DNA from: Teratosphaeria epicoccoides
Lineage: Eukaryota; Ascomycota; Dothideomycetes; Mycosphaerellales; Teratosphaeriaceae
DNA length: 64,000 nt
Direction: 5' to 3'
Assembly: GCA_021401465.1 (NCBI GenBank)
Contig: JADDMT010000044.1
Span: 124,001 to 188,000, forward strand
The position numbers were made by a program, and so were the translations under genes. Under the pieces are notes generated by a model that was not told the origin of the DNA, did no database searches, and saw nothing but the letters and a program-made list of their open reading frames with translations. Below, piece by piece: positions 21,901 through 31,688 of the stretch; the first letter of the stretch is position 1; every line of letters begins with the position of its first letter.

Positions 21901-22199
21901 GGGATCGAAGTGAAGGTCCCAGGCGCATATCACGCCGTCCCGACCGCCGGAATATCTACTCTTGTCTCAGCACGACCATCCTGTGTTGGTATCCTTCACT
22001 CGGCGCATACAATAGCGAGTTGTCGCAGTCTGCCGCAAGCCCGTTGACTCCAAGTCTGTGTCCACCAGCCGAGTTCGCAAGCGGCAGAACTACATAACAA
22101 TATGTTAGCGACACGCCAACCGGGAAGTCTCTGGGACCATGTCCATTTCCATGGGGGTGTCACACCATAGCTTATCCTTTGTCGCGCCTTCCTGGCCAT
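18902..22199 (-). CDS. WDR48: WDR48/UAF1-like WD40-repeat protein (deubiquitinase cofactor family)
   Basis: Four exons, 22166-22199, 22011-22089, 19120-21955 and 18902-19069, give 1038 residues. Introns are 76, 55 and 50 nt. The phases join cleanly to the family N-terminus MARKARQRISYVLPLANSAGG and to NSLLYSGGRDGVICAWDLHFD. Exon 1 is only 34 nt. WD repeats fill about residues 15-330 (VSASSDITVKVW, VSGGLDRKISVWDL, ASGGPESTVRVWDA, TASSDRTVKVW), with one further repeat near 430. The middle is low complexity. The C-terminal region (about 820-1038) matches the DUF3337 ubiquitin-like part of WDR48 and ends after a short last exon (SPTMTLATIRSHIW...). WDR48/UAF1 activates USP1-type deubiquitinases in animals; the yeast relative Duf1 works with Ubp9/Ubp13. 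It lies just downstream of REV7 on the same strand. Confidence 0.88.
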
Positions 22200-23061
22200 A
22201 AGGCGCGTTACTATCTGAAGTTGCCGATCATGTGAAGGTCGACTAAAGCAAAGTCTTGCGAAAGTCGTCAATCGGCAATTACGCAAAGCAAATAGGAGAA
22301 CTCAACCCCAAGAAAATGCAGGATTAAGATAGCTGCGGCGCGCAGAATCGCGTTGACGTAGTTCTACTTTGCACATTGGCGGGGCCGGAAGTCCCCGAAG
22401 AGATATTCGAGGCTGCAAGCATGATGACATGCAGCTGAGCACGTGGCGAAGACCCATATGTGTGTCACAACGGCGTTTAGACCAAATTGTGATAGGCTCG
22501 GCTCCCATTGGATGTGTTCTGTGACCTGAAATGATTGAGAGATTGCAATAATAAGCCAAGGTACGCATCAGAGTCAGCTACACACTGCATTTGCAACTCG
22601 GACGAGCCATATGCAGTGGTGCGTATGCAAGCACCAGGCCATGCTGAACACAACTTCGGCTTCTGCTCGATGAAGCAGGAGCGCACTGCCTCGATGCACA
22701 TTGTGACGCAGGCTCCGCCTCGAATGCCTAGTCAATCATCCCATATCCGTCACACTTATCTCATCGTACTAGGATTCGCACCGGCGGATCGAGCTGAGAC
22801 CAACTTCTGTTCTTTCGAATTTCGTATTGTCCGCATTTAGATATGTACAGACCACCATGGAACCATCCAAGGCGCTCTGGTCAGACGAGCAGAGAAGCTG
22901 TTCGCGGAGCTGGGGTGGACCGCTATAGATATGAGCCTCTGCCGTATTTGGTGAATGGCAAGGCAACGACAGGTTCAGCGAGGGCGGATCGGCGCAGAGA
23001 GGCGTGTTTGCAGTTTTTGATGGCGCAATTGGTCGAATGCACATGCACCGGCATTGCGACC
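22200..23061. other. Intergenic between REV7 and the WDR48-like gene
   Basis: This 862-bp spacer must hold the WDR48-like promoter and the REV7 3' end. Short open frames show no recognisable domain. Confidence 0.45.
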
Positions 23062-23730
23062 TCACCCGTCCGTAGCGGCTTCTTCAATCCATGCTTCGAA
23101 GGCCATATATCCAGCTGCCACTGATCTTAGAGGTACCGCCTTGGGCGTCGTTCCTACATGTTCGCCTTGCTCTCGCCGCTCCTGTTGCACGGGCATCCAT
23201 GCACGAGGAGGCCCAATAGGTGCCTGACTTTCACCTTTGAGTTCAACAGCGACAGTAAAAGTGCAACCTTCGGGCAAAGTCTTCAGGCTTGACCCGCAAT
23301 TGGCAAGTTTGCTCATCGTGGCTCTGAATTGCTCTTCAATGTCCACGGTGGGCAAGACTGCCACTTTCTCGCCGTCCGATCCAGTGCTGTTCAGCGGGGT
23401 GTCGATTTCCGCCGTAGGTACAGGCGGGAAACGAGAGACATCGAAGACAAAACGCTCGAGAGGTTTGGCCTCTTTCGAGTACACCATTACAGCCACGCTG
23501 CTGACGGTGCCCTTAAACAGCTCGGTCTCGACTGCAGCGACGGCATCGTTGATCCATTCGCACACTTTTGAATGCCTGTTTTGGCGAACTGCATAGTTAT
23601 ATTTTCGAGCTGAGAGGAATGAGGTTTGTGGGTAAAGCTTCCGCTCGTACAGGATGGTGTGGATGGCGACGGTCAAGAAGTCCGTGAAAGCCGTGATGAG
23701 CGCTCGGAAGGTGGGGGAATCATCCGCCAT
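23062..23730 (-). CDS. REV7: Rev7/MAD2L2 HORMA-domain protein, DNA polymerase zeta subunit
   Basis: A single exon encodes 222 residues, the normal size for fungal Rev7. The HORMA fold starts at residue 8 (FRALITAFTDFLTVAIHTILYER), followed by YPQTSF, RQNRHSKVCEWINDAV and LERFVFDVSRFP. The C-terminal seat-belt region holds FTVAVELKGESQAPI and ends AAGYMAFEAWIEE. Rev7 bridges Rev3 and Rev1 in translesion synthesis and, in animals, also works in shieldin. The start ATG at 23730 gives the expected N-terminus. It is divergent from the importin gene and upstream of the WDR48-like gene on the same strand. Confidence 0.9.
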   Translation of the reverse strand: MADDSPTFRALITAFTDFLTVAIHTILYERKLYPQTSFLSARKYNYAVRQNRHSKVCEWINDAVAAVETELFKGTVSSVAVMVYSKEAKPLERFVFDVSRFPPVPTAEIDTPLNSTGSDGEKVAVLPTVDIEEQFRATMSKLANCGSSLKTLPEGCTFTVAVELKGESQAPIGPPRAWMPVQQERREQGEHVGTTPKAVPLRSVAAGYMAFEAWIEEAATDG

Positions 23731-24007
23731 TGTTGTAACTTCCCTGATATCACAGGTTTCATGCTTGATATCATCTTATCTCCCTGGTGAGGAGTGAATA
23801 ATTCTTGACCAATCAATGTCATTTTGACGCACTGATCACTCTCGGACCGGCGTTATGCATGACTTGGTTCCGAACATCCTCAGAAAAATGGAACTTGCAA
23901 ACGGACGCGTCTGTGCAACGGGAGAGACAAACCTGACGAACTTCTCATATGCTGGTCAACACGTGACACATACACGCACGAGAAGCTAGTCGTCAGCCAC
24001 ATCCGAC
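23731..24007. promoter_or_regulatory. Compact divergent promoter of REV7 and KAP114
   Basis: Only 277 bp separate the start codons of two head-to-head genes, so both promoters must lie here. Two GATATCA copies (near 23747 and 23767) sit close to the REV7 start. No known operator was identified. Confidence 0.45.
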
Positions 24008-27000
24008 ATGGAGGAGCAGCTAGTGCAATTGCTTACCGAAACGCAGTCTGCACAAGAAATCCCAAGAAAGAATGCAGAGTCGCAGCTTCGGGAGCAATAC
24101 GGTCATCCAGATTTTCCTCTAGCACTGATCGCTATTGGTGCGCACGACGAGGTTCCCGTCAACATACGCCAGTCATCACTACTCTCACTCAAAATCTGGG
24201 TCCAAACATGTTGGACGCCGCAGTGGGAGGACGAGTTCAAGGGTCCGTACTACGCAGACGAAGCGAAGAGGGTCTTGATCCGGCAGAGCATTCTGAATCT
24301 TGCACTGAGCGGACAGGATGACAGGAAGATCAAGAGTGCTGCCAGCTTAGTTGTCAGCAAAATTGGAACCGCGGACTTCCCAGATGATTGGCCGGACCTG
24401 CTGCCCGCAGTCCTCAATGTCGTTGCAACTGGCACTGACGGACAAATGCATGGTGCGTTAAAAGTACTGGGTGAGCTTGTCGACGACTGCTTCAACGAGG
24501 ACCAATTCTTCAAAGTCGCCAACGACCTCGTTAGAATCGTTCGCGACGTCGCCGTCAATGAAAGCAGAAAACCGATCTTGCGTGCGCTCGCCGTCTCCGT
24601 GTTCAGATCATGCTTTGACACGTTGGAGATGGTCATGGAGGACCACAAGGCTGAAGTCAAGGCGTTTGCTGAGCAGACATTGGACAGCTGGATACAATTC
24701 TTCATCTCTACTCTGCATTCAGAATTGTCACCTGCTCCATCAAACGAAGACCAGAGAAAGAAGGACAGTACCGCTGAGCAGTATCGAGGGTTGGTGGCGC
24801 TGAAGCTGCAAGTTGTCAAGGTCTTGATGCGTATACGGACGCTATTCCCGTCTACATTGTCACCACATAGTCAGGTTCTGTTCTCGGCGACGTGGCAAGA
24901 ATTGTCGAAGCTGCAAGTGCAGTATTACGAGCAATACATTGAAGACGATCGTCAAGGTCGATTGGAAGATGCTGACAATCTGCCTTATTCCCTGGACTTT
25001 TTGGTGCTCGAAGAGCTTGACTTCATGCAGGCTTGCCTGCGAGCACCGCCTGTGCGCAAGCAGCTTGAGCAGCAACTGCAGAGCCAAGGCGGCGCAGATG
25101 GCAGCTGGATCGCAGATGTCATGAAGATTGCTGTTGCATATGCTCACATCACGAACGAAGAGGAAGGGTTGTGGGATATTGATGTCAACGTCTTCTTGTC
25201 CGAGGAGGCCAATGTCACTGCTAATTATACTCCAAGAACAGCGTGTGGTGATTTGGTCATCAAACTCGGCGAATGGCTCAATTCGGCTACCATCGAGGGC
25301 CTACTTGCCTATACAAAAATGCTACATGCCGAGAATGCGAGCTGGAAAGCCAAGGAGGCGGCGCTATACTTGTTGAATCAGGTGCTGGGCGATTTCCAAG
25401 ACGTTGAGAAAGAGATAGGCGCCGAGGCAGCGAATGCCTACGTCGACTTCATTCAGCATGCAATCCAGGAAGATGCGGTCTTTCTCCGAGCGAGAGGCTA
25501 CCTTGTGGCTGCAAGCTTGACTAGGACTTCAGGTGACGCACTTCAACCAGTAGCATCCAACTTGATGGAGGCGTCCTTGCGTGCCATCGATCACGATCCG
25601 TCGGATATCGTTAAAGTCTCATGCATCCGCGCTCTCCAATACTACCTGGCCTCACTGCCACCAGCTGTCACCCACAGCAAACAACAAGCGGTGGTCGCTG
25701 CTCTCTCAAGCTACCTCAATACACAGGACCTCAGCGACCTCGCTGATAGTGACGACCTCCTGATTGCTATAATCGAGACACTGCGCGACGCCATTCTCCT
25801 GGACGCGAGCGTGTGTATCACAGGCGCTGGCCTGGACCTTCTCTTCACAATTGCCAGCAGAGGCGCAACGAACTTCCAAATTGCGCTGCTTGTCACCGAG
25901 ACGTTCGAAGTCATTGCGGAAACGATCGCGGCCACAGGATCGGAGAAGTACGCTCAGCTTGCGGCCAAGGTGCTACCATCACTTACCGGCGCGTTCGACG
26001 TAGCGACACTGATTGAAGAGAATGCACTCGCGAATCTCGCTGCTGATCTGCTCGCTGTGCTGGCCGAGCAGGGGTCAACGCCGATGCCGGCAGGCTTCAT
26101 AGTCACGGTCATGCCGAGACTCAACAGAATCCTACTTCACTCGCAAGATGACCGAATGTTGCGAGCTGCAACTGCGGTGGTCAAACACATGCTTCACCAT
26201 GACGCTGAACAGGTGTTCGGCTTCCAAGATCACGCTGGGAAGGGTGGATTGGAAGTCGTGCTGATCATCATTGACCGACTTCTGAATCCAATTGTTGATG
26301 ACAATGCTGCAGCAGAAGTTGGAGGCTTGGCAGCTGAATTGGTAGAAAAGGCTGGCGCGGAACGCTTAGGCCCATACTTGACTCAATTGCTGCAGGCGGT
26401 GGCCATTAGGCTGGCCACAGCAACTCAAGCTGCGTTTATCCAAAGCCTGATATTGGTCTTTGCCAGGCTCTCGCTGATCTCAGCCCAAGACGTGGTCAAC
26501 TTCCTGATGCAGACCAACGTCGGCGGTCAGAATGGGCTGCAAGTCGTTATTAGTAAATGGCTCGAAAATTCGATCAACTTCGTTGGCTACGATGATTTAC
26601 GGCAAAAGTAGGTTTCCTGCTATGTCTGCCCGTGAAGAGATCAAGCCACTAATTCTTCACAGCGTAATCGCTCTCACGAGGCTTTACGAGCTTGATGACC
26701 CGCGCGTGATGCAAGTGCAAGTAAAAGGGGATCTCATCGTGCCGACGAGCGACCGCATCATGACCCGCTCTCGTGCTAAGCAGCAGCCAGATCGGTACAC
26801 CTCTATATCCGCGCAACTGAAGATCGTGAAGGTCCTTGTTGAGGAGCTGCTGTCTGCTTCTGGCAATCGGCCGATCGACGCAGCAGCTGCGACTGACCTG
26901 GATGAAGATGGTGAAGACGACGGTGACTGGGAAGATGATGATAATCAATTCCTCGATCTTGGTTTAGGCATGACGAAGTCGCAGCTGATGGCATTTGAGG

Positions 27001-27167
27001 CAGAGGGTAGCGCGTCTATGTCGAGAGGAAAAGACGATGAGACCCAGGCATTCTTGCTCAACTTCTTCCGCACACAGGCGCAGAAGCCTGACTTCGGTCA
27101 GATCTTCAGCCTCTTGTCAGAAGACGAGCAGAGCAAGCTGCGAAATATGAGCGATGCACAGATATGA
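24008..27167 (+). CDS. KAP114: Importin-beta family karyopherin, Kap114/importin-9 type
   Basis: Two exons (24008-26607 and 26663-27167) encode 1034 residues. The 55-nt intron has GTAGGT, CACTAAT and CACAG and restores DDLRQNVIALTRLYEL across the junction. The N-terminal importin-beta domain (LRKNAESQLREQYGHPDFPLALI-type start, NIRQSSLLSLKIWV) is followed by HEAT repeats throughout. Near the C-terminus a long acidic loop (DEDGEDDGDWEDDDNQFLDLG) and the final LSEDEQSKLRNM match importin-9/Kap114. This transport receptor carries histones H2A-H2B, TBP and other cargoes into the nucleus in yeast. The assignment rests on overall layout and the C-terminal signature. Confidence 0.9.
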
Positions 27168-27423
27168 AGCTGATATTTTGGGCGGCACGATTCCAAAGCG
27201 GTGCGTTGTGTTTGGTTGTAATTACAGACTTGCTGCCCAATCGGCGCAAGGATATGCACGTAGATCGATGATATGGAAGGCGTGACTTGTTCTTGATTTA
27301 TTACCAAAATCTCGCGCCTTCTCAAAGTGGCTAGTGCAAACCGCAGCTTTTCCGCGAGCTATGGAAACTTGCGTCTGCAACTTCCAGATCACATCCTGCA
27401 GGCACAATACACAGCGGCCCGAG

Positions 27424-29190
27424 ATGACAAGTATTGACGACCTCTTCAAGAAACCAAATGCTCCACTTGTTCACGGCTCTGTCAAGCGAAAATTCGAAGC
27501 TCCTGACCCGCAACAATCCTACAAAGCTGCAAAGCTTTCTGCGGATGGCTCAACACACACCCCAGGCAATACCGGCTCGGTCGAGGATGATGCCGATGAT
27601 GGCATCGATGACCTGAAGGCAGGCCCTGAGCTTCCGCCTGAGGACGATGAGGGCGATGACGAAGAGGGCAGATTCTTCGGAGGCGGAGTCACTCGGAATG
27701 CCGCGCAGGCCCTGGACTATCTGAACGATAAAGATGGCGAGGACGGCACACACCAGGAAGAGAAGATTGACTCTGCGTGGTTGAGACGGCAGGTAGTGAG
27801 CTTTGAGAAGAAGGTGAAGAAGAATAGCGAGTTGAGGGCCAGATATGAAGGCGAACCTCAGAAGTTCATGCAGAGTGAGGCGGATCTGGACGAGGAGACC
27901 AAGAGCTGGAGTCTGCTATCTGAGCATCCTGAGCTGTATTCGGAATTCGCGGAGTCCGAGGCAGTGGATCTACTGGTGGGACTGTTGGCGCATGAAAATA
28001 CAGATATCGCGATTTCGGCCGTCGAGATCATGTCGGAACTGACAGATGATGATGTGGGTGTCGAGCCGGCAGCTTTCAGCAGGCTAGTAGCTGCGCTCGA
28101 GAATGCAGACTTACTGGAATTGCTCGTGGCAAACTTGGCGAGGCTCAATGAGGAAGAAGAGGCGGATCGGAGTGGTGTATATCACACTCTGTCTGTTTTG
28201 GAGAACCTTGCTGGTGATCAGGTTGTCGCGGAACGCATAGGTACAGAAAAGGTGCTAGAGTGGTTGGGCAAGCGTGCACAGCGGCAAGAAAAGGTCATTA
28301 GTCAGAACAAGCAATATGCGGCAGAAGTATTGCAGGTGTTCATGTTTCAGCCCTCGCACGAATTGCGTAGGCGAATGGCAGAAGACGTTGAGGGTGTCGA
28401 CCTATTTCTGCAGCTCATCTCGGCGTACAGAAAGCGAGATCCAACCAAAGACAGCACGGAGGAAGAGTATACTGAGAACCTGTTTGATGCACTGACGTGT
28501 CTTGTTGATGACCCGTCTGGCAAAGTGAAATTCGTGGAAGCGGAAGGAGTTGAGCTTGCTTTGATCATGCTCAAGGAAGGCGGCTTCAGCAAACAGCGTG
28601 CTTTGAGGTTACTCGACCATGCTTGTGGGGGCATTGGTGTAGAGGCGGTTGCTGTCTGCGAAAAGGTCGTCGATGCTGCCGGACTGAAGGTCATCTTCAG
28701 CATGTTCATGAAGAAGACAGACAACAGTACTGTCGAGCACTTGATCGGCGTCTTTGCGTCTATGCTTCGACTGCTGCCTGGCGAGTCCGCTGCTCGTATC
28801 CGGACACTGGCGAAGCTCACTGAGAAGAACCAGGAGAAGATCTTGAAGCTGGTGCAGCTGCGGAAAGAATATGCTCGCAAAGTCGAAGCCATCGACAAGA
28901 AGATCAAGCTCGAGCAATCTACGATGAGCCGGGAAGAGGCAGAGGAAGAAGCCGATGCCACTTTCTCACGGCGCCTCGACGGCGGCTTATTCTGCTTGCA
29001 TAGCATCGACGTCGTTCTGGCATGGCTTTGCGCAGAGGACTCTGCGGCAAGGATGTCAATCACAAAGGAGGTCGGGTCGAGTGTGATCAGACAGAGTCTT
29101 CAAGACCAGATCGATGGTCTGGATCCGGAGGCAGGAGGGGAATACGAGACCAGGGATATGCTAGGCACACTGGTTAGCTTCCTGCAGTAG
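27424..29190 (+). CDS. CTNNBL1: CTNNBL1-like armadillo protein (beta-catenin-like protein 1)
   Basis: A single exon of 588 residues starts at ATG 27424 (MTSIDDLFKKPNAP); the frame is open further upstream but without a better ATG. The acidic N-terminus (DDADDGIDDLKAGPELPPEDDEGDDEEG) is followed by the CTNNBL1 core: IDSAWLRRQVVSFEKKVKKN, SELRARYEGEPQKFMQSE, SWSLLSEHPELYSEFAE, LLAHENTDIAISAVEIMSEL and armadillo-like helices to the end (DMLGTLVSFLQ). In animals CTNNBL1 associates with the Prp19/CDC5L spliceosome complex. It follows KAP114 on the same strand with a 256-bp gap. Confidence 0.9.
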   Translation: MTSIDDLFKKPNAPLVHGSVKRKFEAPDPQQSYKAAKLSADGSTHTPGNTGSVEDDADDGIDDLKAGPELPPEDDEGDDEEGRFFGGGVTRNAAQALDYLNDKDGEDGTHQEEKIDSAWLRRQVVSFEKKVKKNSELRARYEGEPQKFMQSEADLDEETKSWSLLSEHPELYSEFAESEAVDLLVGLLAHENTDIAISAVEIMSELTDDDVGVEPAAFSRLVAALENADLLELLVANLARLNEEEEADRSGVYHTLSVLENLAGDQVVAERIGTEKVLEWLGKRAQRQEKVISQNKQYAAEVLQVFMFQPSHELRRRMAEDVEGVDLFLQLISAYRKRDPTKDSTEEEYTENLFDALTCLVDDPSGKVKFVEAEGVELALIMLKEGGFSKQRALRLLDHACGGIGVEAVAVCEKVVDAAGLKVIFSMFMKKTDNSTVEHLIGVFASMLRLLPGESAARIRTLAKLTEKNQEKILKLVQLRKEYARKVEAIDKKIKLEQSTMSREEAEEEADATFSRRLDGGLFCLHSIDVVLAWLCAEDSAARMSITKEVGSSVIRQSLQDQIDGLDPEAGGEYETRDMLGTLVSFLQ

Positions 29191-29431
29191 TCGTGGAGCT
29201 ATAGAAACTTGTATGGTTGACTACAGTACGGAGCGTGTGACCATCACTTGCCCTCAGATCTAAGTCTTCCCTTGATGCTCCTATGCTTACAGGCATGACT
29301 CATGTCCGATATGGACCTCGGCTCTTCGACAATGGGCACGCATGATTCTCCATCAACATGGTGGACTCTGCCTACTCTTGCGCGTGAACCTTGACGCGGT
29401 TGCTGCTTCGTCTTTGGCATTGCAAGTCATC

Positions 29432-30487
29432 ATGTCAGCCGCTAGCAAAGCTCGTCTAGAGGCGCTCTCGGAGCAGCTTGTCAAGCCGAGGAAGGATCCA
29501 GGCAAGTTTGAGGATATTCCAAGGATACCTACGATCGCCGGTGACGCTGCCGGACCGTAAGTCGCATCAAATATATCCAGTGTGTCTCGACTAACGTGCA
29601 ATTTAGACGGACAAAGGACAAAGTGGTCATCATCACCGGCGCCAACTCGCCACTAGGGATTGGCAGGGCAGCAGCACATCTCTTTGCTGCAAACGGTGCA
29701 AAAGCACTTTTCCTGAACGACTATGATACCGAACACTTGGAGACTCACAAGCGCGAGCTCAAATCCTTGTACCCGGCTGTCCAGGTTCACACCAGTAAAG
29801 TCGATGCCTCAGAAGAAGTCGATGTCAAGCGCGTGGTCGACGAGGCACTGGAGAAGTATGGACATCTGGACGTATTCTTTGCGAACGCTGGGATCAGTGT
29901 CACCATGACCAGAATCACAGAAAGCGACGCAGACGACTTCATGCGAGTGATGAAGGTCAACGCTCTAAGGCAAGTCGGCCAATCTCGATATCTTGGCTCG
30001 TGGGGCGGTTCACTAACCCGGTCATCTCAGTGTCATGCTTGCCATCAAGCACGGAGCCAGAGGCATGATGCAGACCTCCGAGGGAAAGCCATATCCAGGC
30101 GGTTCCATCGTGGGCACGGCCTCATCAGCAGGCATGCGCTCCAACGCGGGCGCAACGGACTACTCGGCATCCAAGGCCGCAGTCATCAGCATCGTCCAGA
30201 CTTCTTGCTATCAGTTGGCGGGGACAGGCATCAGATGCAATGCTATTTGCCCGGGTATCATCGAAACCGGGATGACAAGCCTGATGTACGAGTACGCCAG
30301 GTCGAGAGGTACGGAAAAGAAGATAGGCCAACTGAACCCGTTGCGACGGGGAGGTATTGCAGACGAGGTGGCAAGAGTTGCTTTGTTCCTCGGCAGCGAC
30401 GAGTCGAGCTATGTGAATGGTCAGGCGTGGGCGGTGTGCGGTGGGCTCACTGCCGGACACCCATTTGTTCCTGGCAAGATGGCGTAA
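29432..30487 (+). CDS. Short-chain dehydrogenase/reductase (NAD(P)-dependent, Rossmann fold)
   Basis: Three exons, 29432-29556, 29607-29969 and 30031-30487, encode 314 residues. Intron 1 (50 nt) is GTAAGT...CTAAC...TTTAG. Intron 2 (61 nt) has a GC donor (GCAAGT) with CACTAAC and CTCAG, the only phase-correct solution (NAL|SVMLAIKHG). The cofactor motif is TGANSPLGIG, followed by NAGIS, the catalytic Ser in GTASSAGMRS, and Tyr-Lys in DYSASKAAV. NAICPGIIETGM follows. All residues of a classical SDR are present. The substrate cannot be predicted. The N-terminal 40 residues before the Rossmann fold (SEQLVKPRKDPGKFEDIPRIP) are typical of a fungal SDR subgroup. Confidence 0.88.
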
Positions 30488-31433
30488 TGCAGATGTGTAG
30501 AAGGTGTCATCATCAAGGAAGCATAGTCGATCCGCGTTGCTCTCCGGTTGCCGAGTTGTCTCGTTTCAGGATGACACTTATCACTCCGTTTCAGATTTTG
30601 ATATGGGAATGTGAGGGCAAGGGGCACACGGGCGTGCATAATCTGTGATCCGTCAGACCAGCTGCTGGGCAAACACCTTGGAACGGGCTTGGCAGCATTT
30701 CGCTGCCTGCACTCGACATCCAATGCATCCGGGATGTATCAAATTGCTGGCCAAGTACGTGAGATTCTCATCGATGATTTGCCTAGAGGCATGGTGTGTC
30801 TCACGGCTGTCGGATGTTGCATTGTGGACAACTTTCTTTTTGCGCGCGTGCGATCAGCTTCACGTAGTCTGATCTTCAGGACTAGCGCAAGCGTTGTGAG
30901 GCCCTCAGCGCGATGATCTTAATCAACAGCAACCCAGTTGTACAAACGCTCTCCCATGTGGTGGAGAGAGAAAGGTTAAAGTGATGTTAACAGGGATATG
31001 CAGCTCTTGTATTCGTGCATTATGGAGCTCGCCATGGATGTCCATATCATCACATAAGTGATTATTCAATCACCCAACTCGTTTGCCCATTCTCTCCAAC
31101 TCCTCGGGTGGTGACAGTCTCGTTGTGCTCGTTACGCGCACTGTTCCACCCACGATCGGCAGCAAATTCGTCCGACTGACCGTTCTATGTCTGCTCCGGC
31201 AACCAGCGACCCAGCTGGGTTGTGGTCCCGCGCTTGCTCTCAAAACCCGTGCGTCAGCGAGGGCGCTAACATTGATCCTGAAAGATCGAGAGCGGTGTTC
31301 TTGGTGAAGGATTAACGCCCTCGGAACTCGTCGGACAAGGGCATATTATAGGTCAAAGTGGTACCCATGGATGTATCTCAATATGTCGTGGTGTCAAGCA
31401 GACAGAGCTTTGACGGCTCTCTGGCCTACTAGT
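30488..31433. other. Intergenic, no gene seen
   Basis: The stretch holds the SDR 3' end and nothing recognisable as a gene. Confidence 0.45.
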
Positions 31434-31688
31434 TCAGGTCCTAGACCTCTTCAGAGAGAACGACTGTAGTCGCGTCCGGACAGGATCGAATGGCGAAGTC
31501 GACGATGAGGTCGAGGTCCGGACTGGTGAAGTTAATGGCGACTTGTCGCTGATGCTGCCGATACTGCTTGTTGATTGAGATCGTCGACGTGTCTCTGCGA
31601 GTGTGTCTTCCAGGCTGACATTTTCGTGAGAGTATGGTACACTGGTTTGGTCGAGGCATTCAACGAATTTTGATTTGGACAAAGTCAT
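31434..31688 (-). CDS. Small hypothetical Ser/Thr-rich protein
   Basis: The ATG at 31688 begins an 84-residue frame. It opens MTLSKSKFVECLDQTSV and continues LEDTLAETRRRSQST, then a Ser/Thr-rich tail ending LKRSRT. The RRRSQSTSS-like tract resembles short conserved fungal proteins with basic-Ser repeats and possible phosphorylation sites, but no named family is recognised. The frame stays open upstream to 31781 only through non-ATG codons. It sits in a gene-poor region, so it could be chance. Confidence 0.4.
   Translation of the reverse strand: MTLSKSKFVECLDQTSVPYSHENVSLEDTLAETRRRSQSTSSIGSISDKSPLTSPVRTSTSSSTSPFDPVRTRLQSFSLKRSRT

Noticed and set aside
28347..29063. 238-codon minus-strand open frame opposite CTNNBL1
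   Set aside because: It lies wholly within the well-supported CTNNBL1 exon and its Ser-rich translation is the usual mirror of an acidic coding sequence.
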